Shown here: one piece after another, positions 17,340-27,660 of the stretch
Layout: the number at the start of each line of letters is the position of its first letter
Position numbering within the stretch: the first letter of the stretch is position 1
Source: Eubacteriales bacterium
GTDB taxonomy: Bacteria; Bacillota; Clostridia; Acetivibrionales; JANLFN01
Direction: 5' to 3'
DNA length: 64,000 nt
Assembly (NCBI GenBank): GCA_024655885.1
Contig: JANLFN010000001.1
Span: 372,001-436,000, forward strand
The notes under the pieces: generated by a model
Databases searched by the model: none
Seen by the model: only the letters and a program-made list of their open reading frames with translations
What the model was told of the DNA's origin: nothing
Made by a program: the position numbers and the translations under genes

Positions 17340-18425
17340 CTACACATTATACTTGTAATACGCCGCGCAGGTCCCCTCGGAAGATACCATGCAGGCTCCC
17401 ACCGGGTTCTCAGGCGTACAGGTTACGCCGAACAGCCCGCACTCTTTGGGTATCTTCCTGCCTTTCAATATTTCACCGCACAGGCAGCCTTTCGGCTCTC
17501 TATACTCTTGAGCAGGCATGCCGAATTCCCTCCAGGCATCATGGGCGGCATATTTATCCCTTAACTTCAGCCCCGACCCCGGGATGGTTCCCATGCCTCT
17601 CCAGATTGCATCCACGGGTTCGAAGACCTCATTCATTTTTTCCAGGGCAACGGGATTCCCATGATTTCTTACAACCCTTGAATACTGGTTTTCTACCACG
17701 TATTTCCCGTCATTGATGTTGGTCACCAGAGTAATAATGGCATGGAGGATATCCAAAGGCTCAAACCCGGTGACCACCCCGGGGATTTTATATGTTTTTG
17801 CCATTTCCTCATAGCCGCTTATGCCGGTAATGGCACTTACATGCCCCGGATATAAATAGCCGTCTATATTCACATCCCGGTCCAGGGCCAGGAGTTTCAG
17901 CGCTTCGGGCATGGTTTTATTGGCTGCAAGGACATAAAAGTTTTTGATTCCCTCGCTAAAGGCCCTGAGAACAGAAACCGCAATCACAGGCGTAGTGGTT
18001 TCAAAGCCGATGGACAGGAAAACCACCTTCTTGTCCGGGTTGTCGGCGGCCAGCTTAACGGCATCCAATGGGGAATAGACCATTCGGATATCCCTTCCCT
18101 GCGCTTTTTCCTTCAGCAGGCTGGATTCACTTCCCGGCACCCTCATTAAATCGCCAAAGGTTGTAATAACCACATTATCCATCCGTGAAAGCCTGACCGC
18201 ATGATCAATATAATTCACGGGTGTTACGCAAACCGGGCACCCGGGGCCTGACACCAGCCGGATATTTTCGGGCAGTATGTCCCGTATTCCATACTTGAAG
18301 ATGGACATGGTATGCGTGCCGCAGACCTCCATTAATTTAACGGGTCGTCCCTTGTAAGAAGACAGAATCCCTGCCATCTGTCTTGCCAAATCAGAATTTC
18401 TATACTCATCAATATATCTAGCCAT
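17340..18425 (-). CDS. hypD: [NiFe] hydrogenase maturation protein HypD
   Basis: A 361-residue iron-sulfur protein that scaffolds assembly of the Fe(CN)2CO unit together with HypC. The conserved motifs MEVCGTHT (about 32-39), SGPGCPVCVTP (about 59-69) and SIGFETT are present. The C-terminal four-cysteine [4Fe-4S] region is intact (KGCLCGEIL, ECGLFGVTC, VGACMVSSEGTCAAY). Length is normal for HypD. The ATG at 18423-18425 overlaps the end of hypC by 8 nt, so the two partners are translationally coupled. The gap after it is occupied by the inverted-repeat element. Confidence 0.97.
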   Translation of the reverse strand: MARYIDEYRNSDLARQMAGILSSYKGRPVKLMEVCGTHTMSIFKYGIRDILPENIRLVSGPGCPVCVTPVNYIDHAVRLSRMDNVVITTFGDLMRVPGSESSLLKEKAQGRDIRMVYSPLDAVKLAADNPDKKVVFLSIGFETTTPVIAVSVLRAFSEGIKNFYVLAANKTMPEALKLLALDRDVNIDGYLYPGHVSAITGISGYEEMAKTYKIPGVVTGFEPLDILHAIITLVTNINDGKYVVENQYSRVVRNHGNPVALEKMNEVFEPVDAIWRGMGTIPGSGLKLRDKYAAHDAWREFGMPAQEYREPKGCLCGEILKGRKIPKECGLFGVTCTPENPVGACMVSSEGTCAAYYKYNV

Positions 18426-18642
18426 TGGATATTTCCTTTAATTCCTGAAATAGTTGGATGGTATTTTGTGCTTCTTCCTCATCAATTACCTCTATGGCGG
18501 AACCTGCATGGATAAGCACGTAGTCGCCCGGTTTAACCCTGCGGAGCAGCTCCAGGGAAATCTCCCTTGTCACCCCTAAAATTTCCACTAAACCATTTTT
18601 TCCGTCCACACTCAGCACCTTACCCGGTAAACCCAGACACAT
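18418..18642 (-). CDS. hypC: [NiFe] hydrogenase maturation chaperone HypC
   Basis: A 74-residue HypC/HybG chaperone. The essential N-terminal MCLGLPG motif is present; Cys2 binds the iron precursor and the hydrogenase large subunit. The GDYVLIHAGSAIEVIDEEEAQ segment is the usual second half. It hands the Fe(CN)2CO group from HypD to apo-hydrogenase. It lies 81 nt downstream of hypF and overlaps hypD by 8 nt. Only one hypC copy is seen, consistent with a single maturation set. Confidence 0.96.
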   Translation of the reverse strand: MCLGLPGKVLSVDGKNGLVEILGVTREISLELLRRVKPGDYVLIHAGSAIEVIDEEEAQNTIQLFQELKEISNG

Positions 18643-18723
18643 AGCCGTACCCCTTTCAAAAACACAATTGGTTGTTATTCAACATCTAAGTATTTATTTT
18701 AACAGAAATAGAAACATAAATCA

Positions 18724-21078
18724 TCAGAATTTTTTTCCCTCTTCCTTCATTGCCCTGCACACGGCCATCACGGCTTGTCCAAGCGCTATTCCGCCGTCGT
18801 TTGACGGCACCCTGCTGTGGATGTACACCTTAAACCCCTCTTTTCTGAGCCTTGTTATGCTTTTCTCCAGTAAAGTCATATTCTGGAACACTCCCCCGCT
18901 TAAGGCCACCCTGTCCAGGCCTTGCTCCTCCCTGATGAGCATGCACATCGCTTTTATCATGGTTGCCACAGTTTCATGGAACCTGGAAGAAATAATTCCT
19001 CTGGGGATACCGGCCTTTAAATCGCCGATGATCCCGTCAATGACGCTGTTGGGGTGAATAATGAAGACTCCCTTTTCCTCTTCAATATCAAACCCGTACT
19101 CCCCGAAATCGCCGGCTTCAGCGGCAAACTCCAACTCTATGGCCGCCTGTCCTTCATAGTTGATGCTATCCCGGATGCCTAAAAGGGCGGAAACTCCGTC
19201 AAACAGTCTTCCCATACTGGAAGTCCTGTGGGTATTTATGTTTTTTTCCAGCATTCCAATAACAGCGGATATTTTTTCCGGGCCCACACCGTTTAGGACC
19301 TTCAGGTCCCCCAGTTTTATCCCTCCATCCTCATGAACAAGACTTTTCAAGTTTCCCACCGTATTGTAAAGATAGCTTATAGCCATCCTCCAGGGCTCTT
19401 TTACGGCAAAGTCGCCGCCGGGCATCCCCACATAGGCCAGGTGCCCCATCCTTTTAAACCCAGTATAGCCTCCGGTAAAAAATTCTCCCCCCCATATATG
19501 TCCGTCCTCACCGTATCCGGTACCGTCAAAGGCGACGCCGATCACATCCTCCTCCACATTGTTCTCCGCCATGCAGGACGCAATATGCGCATGATGGTGC
19601 TGGATTGCCATTTTTCTGCCTATATTTGTGGAAACCGCATATTTTGTGGACAAATACTCGGGATGAAGATCATAGGCTATGATATCACAGTCTACGCCGA
19701 ACAATCTTTTATAGTGTTGGATGCCCTGTTCAAATGAAGCCAGTGTTTCGGCGTTTTCCAGGTCTCCGATGTGATGGCTCATATAGAATTCCCCGTTTTT
19801 GCCGAGGCAAAAGGTGTTTTTCAGCTCTCCCCCACAGGCAAGAACCGGCGGAATCCTGCGCTTTTTCCCGGACGCATGCAAAAAGTCGCAGGTGATGGGC
19901 CTGGGTGCATAGCCTCTTGCACGTCTTATGATATATTCCCTGCCTTCATAAACTCTTGTCACCGAGTCATCCGTCCTTATATGGATGTCCCGGTCATTGG
20001 TCAGAAAGTAATCCGCAATATCCCGGAGGTTCTCAACAGCCTCATCATCCTTATAATAGATGGGTTCACTGCTCCTGTTGGCACTGGTCATGACAATGGT
20101 ATCCAGATCACAGGGCAAATAGTGGAACAAAAGCAGATGTACCGGCGTATAGGGCAGCATCAATCCAAGGCAGGGATTCATTGGGGCCACCTCTCTTGAA
20201 AGCGCCAGAGATTCCCTCTTTTTTAATAGCACTATAGGCTTTTTTTCCGATTCCAGCAGGACCTTTTCATGAGCATCTACGTAACAATGTTTGACCGCGG
20301 TTTCATAATCCCTCACCATAACCGCAAAGGGCTTATCATCCCGTATTTTCCTCCGCCTCAGCCGGGCAACGGCCCTTTCGTCATAAGCATTGCATGCCAG
20401 GTGATAGCCGCCCAATCCCTTTATGGCAACAATGCTCCCTTTTTGAAGCAAACGGCAGGTGTATTCCAATAGATCCTCCTTCACCAGTTCATTTCCTTTA
20501 TTGTCCAGCAGCATTAACCTGGGTCCGCAGTCTTGGCATGAAACGGGCTGGGCATGATACCTCCTGTTTTGAGGGTCATTGTATTCCGAAGCGCATTTTG
20601 GGCACATGGGGAACTTCCTCATGGTTGTATTGACCCTGTCGTAAGGAATCCCCGTTACAATGGTGAACCTGGGGCCACAATTGGTGCAATTGATGAAAGG
20701 ATAAAGATACCGGCGGTCAGTTTTTTCGAACAATTCCCTCCGGCAGTCGGGACATACGCCTATATCCGGCGATATATAGATGTTATCCGCTTCCGTTCTA
20801 TCGCTGTGCCTGATTATAAAATCGCCATAGCCTATGAAGTCTTCTTTGCTGACATCCATCCTTTTTATATGGGAAAGAGGAGGTGCTTCCTCCTTCAATT
20901 TCCGCTTGAAAACCTCAATGGAGTCTTTTTCTCCTTCTATGTCTATAATCACTCCGCCGCTTTCATTTCTCACCCAGCCCCTTAATCCCTGGGATTTCGC
21001 CAGGTTGTAAACAAAAGGCCTGAACCCGACCCCCTGTACGATTCCGGTGATTTTTATTAAATACCTAACTGACTCCAT
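18724..21078 (-). CDS. hypF: Carbamoyltransferase HypF
   Basis: A 784-residue enzyme that activates carbamoyl phosphate and transfers the carbamoyl group to HypE. Domains in order: acylphosphatase (about 1-90, with GIVQGVGFRPF), two zinc-finger motifs (CPDC...CTNC and CPKC...CQDC, about 95-185), a YrdC-like domain (about 190-380), and a Kae1/HypF C-terminal domain with HHHAHIASCMAE and VAFDGTGYGEDGHIWGGEF. ALSGGVFQN near the end is typical. I place the start at ATG 21076-21078 (MESVRYLIKITG), which overlaps the ribF stop by 14 nt; an upstream TTG in the same frame gives 12 extra residues. The ribosome binding site is weak for either. Confidence 0.95.
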   Translation of the reverse strand: MESVRYLIKITGIVQGVGFRPFVYNLAKSQGLRGWVRNESGGVIIDIEGEKDSIEVFKRKLKEEAPPLSHIKRMDVSKEDFIGYGDFIIRHSDRTEADNIYISPDIGVCPDCRRELFEKTDRRYLYPFINCTNCGPRFTIVTGIPYDRVNTTMRKFPMCPKCASEYNDPQNRRYHAQPVSCQDCGPRLMLLDNKGNELVKEDLLEYTCRLLQKGSIVAIKGLGGYHLACNAYDERAVARLRRRKIRDDKPFAVMVRDYETAVKHCYVDAHEKVLLESEKKPIVLLKKRESLALSREVAPMNPCLGLMLPYTPVHLLLFHYLPCDLDTIVMTSANRSSEPIYYKDDEAVENLRDIADYFLTNDRDIHIRTDDSVTRVYEGREYIIRRARGYAPRPITCDFLHASGKKRRIPPVLACGGELKNTFCLGKNGEFYMSHHIGDLENAETLASFEQGIQHYKRLFGVDCDIIAYDLHPEYLSTKYAVSTNIGRKMAIQHHHAHIASCMAENNVEEDVIGVAFDGTGYGEDGHIWGGEFFTGGYTGFKRMGHLAYVGMPGGDFAVKEPWRMAISYLYNTVGNLKSLVHEDGGIKLGDLKVLNGVGPEKISAVIGMLEKNINTHRTSSMGRLFDGVSALLGIRDSINYEGQAAIELEFAAEAGDFGEYGFDIEEEKGVFIIHPNSVIDGIIGDLKAGIPRGIISSRFHETVATMIKAMCMLIREEQGLDRVALSGGVFQNMTLLEKSITRLRKEGFKVYIHSRVPSNDGGIALGQAVMAVCRAMKEEGKKF

Positions 21079-22006
21079 GGATACCCAAATACTCCCTTGT
21101 CTTTTCAGCGTCAAGCCTTATTTGCCTTACCAGCTCGTCCTTGCCTTTAAACTTCTTTTCTCCGCGCAGCTTTAAAATGAAAAAGACTTCCATCCATTGG
21201 CCGTAAATATCCCCATCAAAGTCTAAAATGTGAGTTTCTATGCTGACCCTGTCCTGCCCTTCAAAAGTGGGATTTTTTCCGATATTTGTGACACTGTTGT
21301 GCAAAACGCCGTTGATCAGGGTTTTTGTCACATAGACACCGTGGCCGGGCAGCGTAAGATAGTCTTCCGGGTATATGTTTGCGGTTGGAAAGCCCAAGGT
21401 ATTCCCCAGCTGTTTTCCTTTTTCCACCCTTCCGCTTAGGGAATAATGCCTTCCCATCAGATTGAAAACCCTGTCCATATCCCCTCTGGCCACACTCTGC
21501 CTTATCAGCGTGCTGCTGACAATGTCCTCTCCTATGATGATTTTGGGAATGATTATGACCCTGAAGCCATATTTTCTTCCAAACTCCTTCAAAAGGTCTA
21601 CATCACCCTCGCCCCTGTAGCCGAACCTGTAATTAAAACCCGCAACGGCAAGCTTTACCTGAAGCCTGTCCACAAGAATGTTCTTAATGAAATCCTCCGG
21701 CTTGACCCTGGAATAGCTCTCATCAAACTCGTCGAAATAGAGGTAATCCAGGGCTGTCTCGCCTAAAAGCTCCACTTTTTTATCGACGGAAGTTAAAATG
21801 GTGGTAAAAAGCTTTTTCCGGATGATGTTTTCGGGATGCTTGGTAAATGTATAAACCAGCGATTTAAGTCCGTTTAGCTTTGATTCCCTTATCAATACAT
21901 TGATTAGAGCCATATGCCCGATATGGAGCCCGTCAAAGTTTCCCAGTCCTACTCCCACAGCCCCTTCGGTTCCATCCAGTTCATCCGATTTATGTATAAC
22001 TCTCAT
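21065..22006 (-). CDS. ribF: Bifunctional riboflavin kinase/FAD synthetase RibF
   Basis: A 313-residue enzyme that phosphorylates riboflavin to FMN and adenylates FMN to FAD. The N-terminal adenylyltransferase domain shows VGLGNFDGLHIGH (nucleotidyltransferase motif, about 18-30) and the STLIRQSVARGDM segment. The C-terminal flavokinase domain shows GKQLGNTLGFPTANIYPED and the VSIETHILDFDGDIYG strand. The start is ATG 22004-22006 behind AAGGGTGA; a GTG three codons upstream is less likely. The gene follows truB by 29 nt, the usual truB-ribF pairing, and its stop overlaps the start of hypF. Confidence 0.95.
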   Translation of the reverse strand: MRVIHKSDELDGTEGAVGVGLGNFDGLHIGHMALINVLIRESKLNGLKSLVYTFTKHPENIIRKKLFTTILTSVDKKVELLGETALDYLYFDEFDESYSRVKPEDFIKNILVDRLQVKLAVAGFNYRFGYRGEGDVDLLKEFGRKYGFRVIIIPKIIIGEDIVSSTLIRQSVARGDMDRVFNLMGRHYSLSGRVEKGKQLGNTLGFPTANIYPEDYLTLPGHGVYVTKTLINGVLHNSVTNIGKNPTFEGQDRVSIETHILDFDGDIYGQWMEVFFILKLRGEKKFKGKDELVRQIRLDAEKTREYLGIHGVS

Positions 22007-22035
22007 AGACTTCACCCTTACATTAAATAATATAG

Positions 22036-22947
22036 TTAGATAAATAATTTTTTCGATTTTAGCCGCATATGGTCCTCAACCTGTTTAATTTCTCCTAAAG
22101 CCAGGAATGTGCCCCTGCTGTCGTACACACGTACAGTTTCGCCCGCCGTGCAGTTCTTGGGGCATTTTACATACTGTCCGTTCAAAAATTTCCTTTCACT
22201 CTGTTGATCCAATTCTATTCTCCGGAGATTCTCAAAAACAGCTTCCGCATTGATCAGTTTCTCATTAAGCAATCCATTTTCCGCAAGGGACCGGATTTCA
22301 TCCAGAGTGATTGCGTCTGATATATCGAATATGCCGGACTTCAGCCTCAAAAGGAAGGACATATGTCCTCCACAGCCCAGCTTCTCGCCGATATCGGCAC
22401 ATAAGGTCCTCACATACGTGCCTTTTGAGCAATGGACGTCAAACAACACCCTGTTTTTTCCACCGATGTCTTTATCAGGGTCTCTTCCCACATATAAAAT
22501 ATTTATGGAGTATATTTCAACCTCCCGGGGCTCCCGCTCAATGGTAATTCCGCTGCGCGCAAGCTCATACAGTTTTTTCCCGTTGACTTTTACGGCAGAA
22601 TACATGGGAGGGACCTGCCTGTATTTTCCGGTAAAACTATTCACCGCCTCCCTTATGCTCTCCTCAGACGCCGTTACGGCAAAGGTTTGAATTGCTTTAC
22701 CGGTAGAATCCTGGGTGTCGGTAACCGTCCCCAAGGTCAGTTCCGCCCTGTAAACCTTGTCCTTTTCCACCATAAACTCCATTGCCTTTGTGGCCTTTCC
22801 TATGCATATGGGCAAAACACCGGCAACTTCCGGGTCTAAGGTCCCAGTGTGGCCAATTTTTCTAATTTTCAGTACCTTCCTTAAATACCCCACCACATCA
22901 AAGGATGTCATCCCGGGTGGCTTCAGTACATTCAAGATTCCATCCAT
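22036..22947 (-). CDS. truB: tRNA pseudouridine(55) synthase TruB
   Basis: A 303-residue enzyme making the universal pseudouridine 55 in the tRNA T loop. The family start MDGILNVLKPPGMTSFDVV is followed by KIGHTGTLDPEVAGVLP, which contains the catalytic aspartate (about residue 39). The YRQVPPMYSAVKVNGKKLYELAR and CSKGTYVRTLCADIG motifs and a C-terminal PUA-like region follow. The start is ATG 22945-22947, 7 nt after AAGGTG; a TTG two codons upstream is less likely. It is part of the rbfA-nrnA-truB-ribF series commonly linked to infB in Firmicutes. Confidence 0.96.
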   Translation of the reverse strand: MDGILNVLKPPGMTSFDVVGYLRKVLKIRKIGHTGTLDPEVAGVLPICIGKATKAMEFMVEKDKVYRAELTLGTVTDTQDSTGKAIQTFAVTASEESIREAVNSFTGKYRQVPPMYSAVKVNGKKLYELARSGITIEREPREVEIYSINILYVGRDPDKDIGGKNRVLFDVHCSKGTYVRTLCADIGEKLGCGGHMSFLLRLKSGIFDISDAITLDEIRSLAENGLLNEKLINAEAVFENLRRIELDQQSERKFLNGQYVKCPKNCTAGETVRVYDSRGTFLALGEIKQVEDHMRLKSKKLFI

Positions 22948-22963
22948 ATCCAAGGCACCTTTT

Positions 22964-23941
22964 TCAGCCCCTTATCACAGAATTTTTCAAAGCTTCCTTA
23001 ATATCTTCCAGCAGTTTCTCTTTCAAATCCTCTATTTTCCCCGTCACTATACATCCGGCCGCCCGCTTGTGCCCTCCTCCCGAATACATTCCCGCAATTG
23101 CGGACACATCCACATAGTTTTTCGATCTCAGATTCACTTTAATCAGGTCAGTGCCTTTCATCCTCAGCATTGCCGCAACCTCGACGCTGTAAATATTTCT
23201 CCCCAGGTTGACAATTCCATCGCAGTCTTCTTCCTTTGCCCCAGCCTTCCGGACCATCTCGTCCGTTAATGTTATGAAAGCAATCTTGTTATTCTCAAAA
23301 AGTTCCATGGAGTTGATAGCCATCCCCATGAGCTTCACTTTTTGCAGGGAAACGGACTCAAATATTTTTTGGTTTATGTCGCTTACATTGACTCCGTTAT
23401 TGACCAGATCCCCGGCAATTTGATGGGTAACAGCCGTCGTATTGCCATACCTGAAACCGCCTGTATCCGTTGCAACAGCCACATACAGGCAGGTGGCAAT
23501 ATCCGCGTCCAGGCTGACGCCCAGCATTTTAATCAGCTGGTATACAATTTCCCCCACGGCAGAGGCCCTGGTTTGCACATGGTTGTAAAAGGCAAACTCG
23601 GTATTGGTGTTATGGTGGTCCAGATTCACTGTGATCAGCGCCTCGCGGAATATGCGGGACCTCTCCCCCAGTCTTTCCATGTCGCCCGTATCAAGGGCTA
23701 TAACCAAGTCAAATTCTTTTGCTCTCCCCGAGTAGACCTCCGCATGCTGTTTTCCCGGTAAAAAGCTGTAAATAAAGGGTATTTCCTCTTCCAGATAAAC
23801 AGCGGCATCCTTATTGAGCTTTTTAAGTGCCAGCAAAAGTGCCAGGCTTGACCCCAGGGCATCGCCGTCCGCCGAAACGTGCGGCAAAATGGCAATGCTT
23901 TTTGCCCCTTTTATTTTGGAAATAATATGGTTAAGTACCAT
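22964..23941 (-). CDS. nrnA: Bifunctional oligoribonuclease / PAP phosphatase NrnA (DHH family)
   Basis: A 325-residue DHH-DHHA1 phosphoesterase that degrades short RNA oligomers (nanoRNA) and hydrolyses 3'-phosphoadenosine 5'-phosphate. The DHH-domain motifs are present: HVSADGDALGSS (about 21-32), ALDTGDMERLG, NLDHHNTN and VATDTGGFRYGNTT. The C-terminal DHHA1 motif is GGGHKRAAGC. It lies between rbfA and truB, the standard place for nrnA. The ATG at 23939-23941 is clear. All metal-binding Asp/His residues appear intact. Confidence 0.93.
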   Translation of the reverse strand: MVLNHIISKIKGAKSIAILPHVSADGDALGSSLALLLALKKLNKDAAVYLEEEIPFIYSFLPGKQHAEVYSGRAKEFDLVIALDTGDMERLGERSRIFREALITVNLDHHNTNTEFAFYNHVQTRASAVGEIVYQLIKMLGVSLDADIATCLYVAVATDTGGFRYGNTTAVTHQIAGDLVNNGVNVSDINQKIFESVSLQKVKLMGMAINSMELFENNKIAFITLTDEMVRKAGAKEEDCDGIVNLGRNIYSVEVAAMLRMKGTDLIKVNLRSKNYVDVSAIAGMYSGGGHKRAAGCIVTGKIEDLKEKLLEDIKEALKNSVIRG

Positions 23942-23970
23942 AAAAAGCTCACTCTCCCCATTCTGTCCGG

Positions 23971-24318
23971 CTATTTTTGCTTTACGGTTTCATCGATAAG
24001 TTTTGACAGGTACACCCCATGCTCTATGGAATTGTCAAGTTCAAAGTGAATTTCAGGTGTATACCTCAGCTGAATTCTGCGCCCTATTTCCCTTCTAATA
24101 AACCCTGCCGCACTTTTCAAGCCTTCAATGGCATTTCTTTTTTCTTCGTCGGTACCCATTACACTGGTGTAAACCTTGGCATATCTTAAATCCTTGGTAA
24201 CATTCACGTCAACAATGCTTATTAGCTTAGGCAGTCTGGGGTCTTTCAGTTCATTTTGAATAATATTGCTTATTTCCTTTTTCATCTCTTCGGATATCCT
24301 GCTCGTTCTTTCCATCAT
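23971..24318 (-). CDS. rbfA: 30S ribosome-binding factor RbfA
   Basis: A 115-residue KH-fold protein needed for late 16S rRNA 5'-end maturation of the 30S subunit. It shows RTSRISEEMKKEISNIIQNE at the N-terminus, KDPRL, VTKDLRYAKVY and LRYTPEIHFELDNSIEHGVYLSKLI, all standard for RbfA. The start is one of two consecutive ATGs at 24313-24318 behind AAGGAG. It lies downstream of infB and upstream of nrnA; the gap to infB contains a hairpin element (24343-24415) that may reduce readthrough. Confidence 0.96.
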   Translation of the reverse strand: MMERTSRISEEMKKEISNIIQNELKDPRLPKLISIVDVNVTKDLRYAKVYTSVMGTDEEKRNAIEGLKSAAGFIRREIGRRIQLRYTPEIHFELDNSIEHGVYLSKLIDETVKQK

Positions 24319-24342
24319 CCGGCAACACTCCTTACATATAGT

Positions 24343-24415
24343 TGAGAGTTAAAATTTAAGAATTAAGGGTTAAAAGCAATCCATTTAACCCCCCGACCTC
24401 AGCTTTCAACTCTCA
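24343..24415. repeat. Nested inverted repeat in the infB-rbfA gap
   Basis: The outer arms TGAGAGTT (24343-24350) and AACTCTCA (24408-24415) enclose inner arms GGGTTAAA (24367-24374) and TTTAACCC (24384-24391). The transcript strand again has a purine-rich GAGAG/GCTGAGG arm, as in the elements at 17049 and 36676. It starts 12 nt beyond the infB stop. No T-run follows, so it is not a canonical terminator. Confidence 0.6.
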
Positions 24416-24426
24416 CACCAAACTGT

Positions 24427-27400
24427 TTATCTTACTATTTCCTCCATTACATAGGACTCAATCACATCCCCTTCTTTAATGTCGTTAAACTTCTCTACCG
24501 ACAATCCACACTCATATCCCTGCACAACTTCCTTAGCATCATCCTTAAACCTCTTTAAAGACGCAAGCTTGCCTTCATGGATGACAATTCCGTTTCTGAC
24601 AACCCTGATGTCCGAGTTCCTGGATATTTTGCCGTCTATTACATAGCCGCCTCCGATGGTACCTACGCCGGAAACCTTAAATATTTGCCGTACTTCGGTG
24701 TGTCCCTGCACAACTTCTTTAAACGTAGGCTCCAGCATCCCCTTCATAGCTGCCTTGATGTCTTCAATGGCATTATAAATTACTCTGTACAGCCTTATAT
24801 CGACTCCGGCACTTTTTGCCGCCTCCATCACATTGGTTGTGGGTCTTACATTAAAGCCTATAATAATGGCATTTGAAACTTCCGCCAGCGTAACGTCGGA
24901 TTCTGTAACAGCTCCAACACCGTCATGGATTATTTTAATCCTGACTTCTTCATTGCTTAATTTTTCAAGGGACTGTTTAACCGCCTCCACAGAACCCTGA
25001 ACATCCGCTTTAACAATAATATTAAGGTCTTTTACCTTTCCTTCCTTAATCTGGTTAAACAAATCGTCCAGTGAAACCTTTGCCGTGGCCTTAAGGTTCT
25101 GTTCCTTTTGCTTCTGCTTGCGCTTTTCCGCCAGATGCTTTGCAACCTTCTCATCTTCTATGGCATAAAATATTTCTCCCGCCTCGGGCACTTCAGGCAA
25201 TCCCAGTATTTCCACGGGGGTAGACGGTCCCGCCTTCTTTATCTTATGCCCCTTGTCGTCCGTCATGGCCCTGATTCTACCCACAGTGGTTCCGGTAACT
25301 ATTGAATCTCCCGTATTGAGAGTGCCCCTCTGGACAAGTATGGTGGCGAGAGGGCCTCTGTCCTTGTCCAGCTTTGCCTCAATCACCGTGCCTTTCGCCT
25401 GCCTGTTGGGGTTGGCCTTCAGTTCCAAAATATCTGCCGTGAGCAGAACCATTTCCAATAAATGGTCAATATTTTCATGCTTCTTTGCAGATATGGGAAC
25501 GCATATGACATCTCCGCCCCATTCTTCAGGAACAAGCCCGTATTCCGTCAATTCCTGCTTGACCCTTTCAGGGTTTGCGCCGGGTTTGTCAATCTTGTTG
25601 ATGGCGACGATAATGGATACATTGGCTGCCTTTGCATGGTTGATCGCCTCTACGGTCTGGGGCATAACACCGTCATCCGCCGCCACAACAAGGATGGCTA
25701 TATCGGTAACCTGGGCTCCCCTGGCCCTCATGGCGGTAAATGCCTCATGGCCCGGGGTATCCAGAAATGTAATATTCCTGTTGTTGATTTTAACCATATA
25801 GGCCCCTATATGCTGCGTAATTCCTCCCGCCTCACTGTCTATCACATGCGTTTTCCTTATGGCGTCCAAGAGGGATGTCTTTCCGTGGTCAACGTGCCCC
25901 ATGACAACAACAACCGGCGGTCTCGGTTCAAGCTCTTCTTCCTTGTCTTCCGAATCATCAAACAATATATCCTCTTCATTTACAACAACTTCTTTTTCAG
26001 CTTTAACCCCGAACTCCTCCGCCACAATGGCGGAAGTCTCAAAATCCAGTTCATGGTTTAACGTAGCCATTACCCCCAGCCCCATCAGTTTTTTGATTAC
26101 CTCGGTTGCCGTCTTTTTTAACGCCTCCGCGAGTTCTTTTACACTAATGGTTTCAGGGATGGTTATGGATGTTAAAACGGCTCTTTGCGGTATATGCTTT
26201 GCGGAATGCTCCGCTTTTGTATCTTTCTTGGGCTTAACCGCCTTCCTGGTTCTCTTGGCGCCATCGTCATCGTAGAACTCATCCAGTATATAATCTTCGG
26301 ACAGTGCTTCGGTAATCCCCTTTTTCACTCCTACAAGAAGCTTCTGGGGCTTGAACTTTTTACCTTTTTCTGCAGGCTGTGCTTTCACCACATCCTTTTT
26401 CTGTTCACGTTTTACGTCTTTATCCACATCTTTATTCTGGAATTCACGCCTCACTTCAGTCCTTTGCGAGTTTAAGGCTTCCTTTTGTGCCTCCGAAAGC
26501 TCAGGCTTAGGAATTTCCAGAGACTTTCCTCCAGATCTGAATCCTTCCTTCGATCTGTCTCCTGCAGGCCTTTGCCCCTGCCTGTTAGCAAAACTCCCGC
26601 TGTTTGTCCGCTCACCCGGGCCTCTGCTTCCGCCCTGGTTACGGTCGTTTGTCCCCCTATTACTGCCCTGGGCTTGTTCATTGGCAACAGGTCTCCCCGC
26701 CTGTCTCTGCTCATTGGGACCTTTAAATCCACCGGCGGCTTTTTGTTCATGCTCGGTTTTCCTGCCGCTTTCCATTCCCTGTTCATGCCTGATCCCCGTA
26801 TGCTGCTTGAAGGAAGGTCTGTTTTTCATTTGCTCTGCAGGATTACTAGGCTTATTAACAATGTTGGCCTCCATTTTCGGCACACCTTTGTCCTCAACTT
26901 TTTCGGTTGCCATTTTGGGCGTTTGAGTGTCCCCCGGACGTGCAGCCTGCCTGGTCTGCACTGTAGAATCAACTGCAGTGCCGTTCTTTAAATTTTGTTT
27001 GTCGTCGTGTTTAAATTCCGTCTTGGTCTCATGCCTTATTTTCTGTTTTACTTCATTGTGGGAAATATTCTCTTTCTTTTGCGTATCCGCATTCACAGAT
27101 CCGTGCTTAGTCTCAACCTTAGCCGATTCTTTCACAGGTTCGTTTTTAGGCTCCTGCTTCACAGTCCCGTGAGCGTCTCTTCTGTAATCATTCCTGTCAT
27201 CCCTGACATAGCCGAACCGCAATCCTGCATTGGCTTCGGCTACCTTGACCAAATCGTGCCTCTGGTTGTTCCTGAGATTACCCCTTTCCCCCCTCGCCTC
27301 ATTGTTGGGGGAATCAGACCTTACAGCTGTATTTACACCGTTGGACTCGTTTTTTGTATCAATAACAATCTCTGTGGTTCTGATTATCCTAGGTGAATGC

Positions 27401-27660
27401 TTGACATCCTTTGCCCCTTCCTTTTTCTGCTCTGCTTTAGGCTGCATGGAAACAGCCGGTTTCTTTTCTTCCTGCTCAGGTTTCTGGCTGTCATCGTGTC
27501 TGATAATTCCTATATGATTATATAAAGCATTTAACTCATCCTCATTTAAAAGGCTCATGTGATTTTTTACAACAATATTAATCTCAGCTAGCTTTTCCAT
27601 CAGTCTTTTACTTGTTGTGTTCAGTTCCTTTGCCAGTTCATAAATTCTATACTTTTCCAT
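24427..27660 (-). CDS. infB: Translation initiation factor IF-2
   Basis: A 1077-residue GTPase that recruits fMet-tRNA to the 30S subunit and joins subunits. It has an IF2_N motif ([14 protein letters not shown]), then a very long low-complexity linker (about 60-430) rich in Lys, Glu, Asn, Gln, Gly and Arg. A second IF2_N-like domain ([19 protein letters not shown]) follows, then the G domain with [30 protein letters not shown] and SAK motifs. Domains II, III and IV complete it ([22 protein letters not shown]). The start is ATG 27658-27660 behind GGGGGTGAG; it overlaps the ylxQ end by 14 nt. The linker is longer than usual but normal for Clostridia. Confidence 0.97.
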   Translation of the reverse strand: MEKYRIYELAKELNTTSKRLMEKLAEINIVVKNHMSLLNEDELNALYNHIGIIRHDDSQKPEQEEKKPAVSMQPKAEQKKEGAKDVKHSPRIIRTTEIVIDTKNESNGVNTAVRSDSPNNEARGERGNLRNNQRHDLVKVAEANAGLRFGYVRDDRNDYRRDAHGTVKQEPKNEPVKESAKVETKHGSVNADTQKKENISHNEVKQKIRHETKTEFKHDDKQNLKNGTAVDSTVQTRQAARPGDTQTPKMATEKVEDKGVPKMEANIVNKPSNPAEQMKNRPSFKQHTGIRHEQGMESGRKTEHEQKAAGGFKGPNEQRQAGRPVANEQAQGSNRGTNDRNQGGSRGPGERTNSGSFANRQGQRPAGDRSKEGFRSGGKSLEIPKPELSEAQKEALNSQRTEVRREFQNKDVDKDVKREQKKDVVKAQPAEKGKKFKPQKLLVGVKKGITEALSEDYILDEFYDDDGAKRTRKAVKPKKDTKAEHSAKHIPQRAVLTSITIPETISVKELAEALKKTATEVIKKLMGLGVMATLNHELDFETSAIVAEEFGVKAEKEVVVNEEDILFDDSEDKEEELEPRPPVVVVMGHVDHGKTSLLDAIRKTHVIDSEAGGITQHIGAYMVKINNRNITFLDTPGHEAFTAMRARGAQVTDIAILVVAADDGVMPQTVEAINHAKAANVSIIVAINKIDKPGANPERVKQELTEYGLVPEEWGGDVICVPISAKKHENIDHLLEMVLLTADILELKANPNRQAKGTVIEAKLDKDRGPLATILVQRGTLNTGDSIVTGTTVGRIRAMTDDKGHKIKKAGPSTPVEILGLPEVPEAGEIFYAIEDEKVAKHLAEKRKQKQKEQNLKATAKVSLDDLFNQIKEGKVKDLNIIVKADVQGSVEAVKQSLEKLSNEEVRIKIIHDGVGAVTESDVTLAEVSNAIIIGFNVRPTTNVMEAAKSAGVDIRLYRVIYNAIEDIKAAMKGMLEPTFKEVVQGHTEVRQIFKVSGVGTIGGGYVIDGKISRNSDIRVVRNGIVIHEGKLASLKRFKDDAKEVVQGYECGLSVEKFNDIKEGDVIESYVMEEIVR

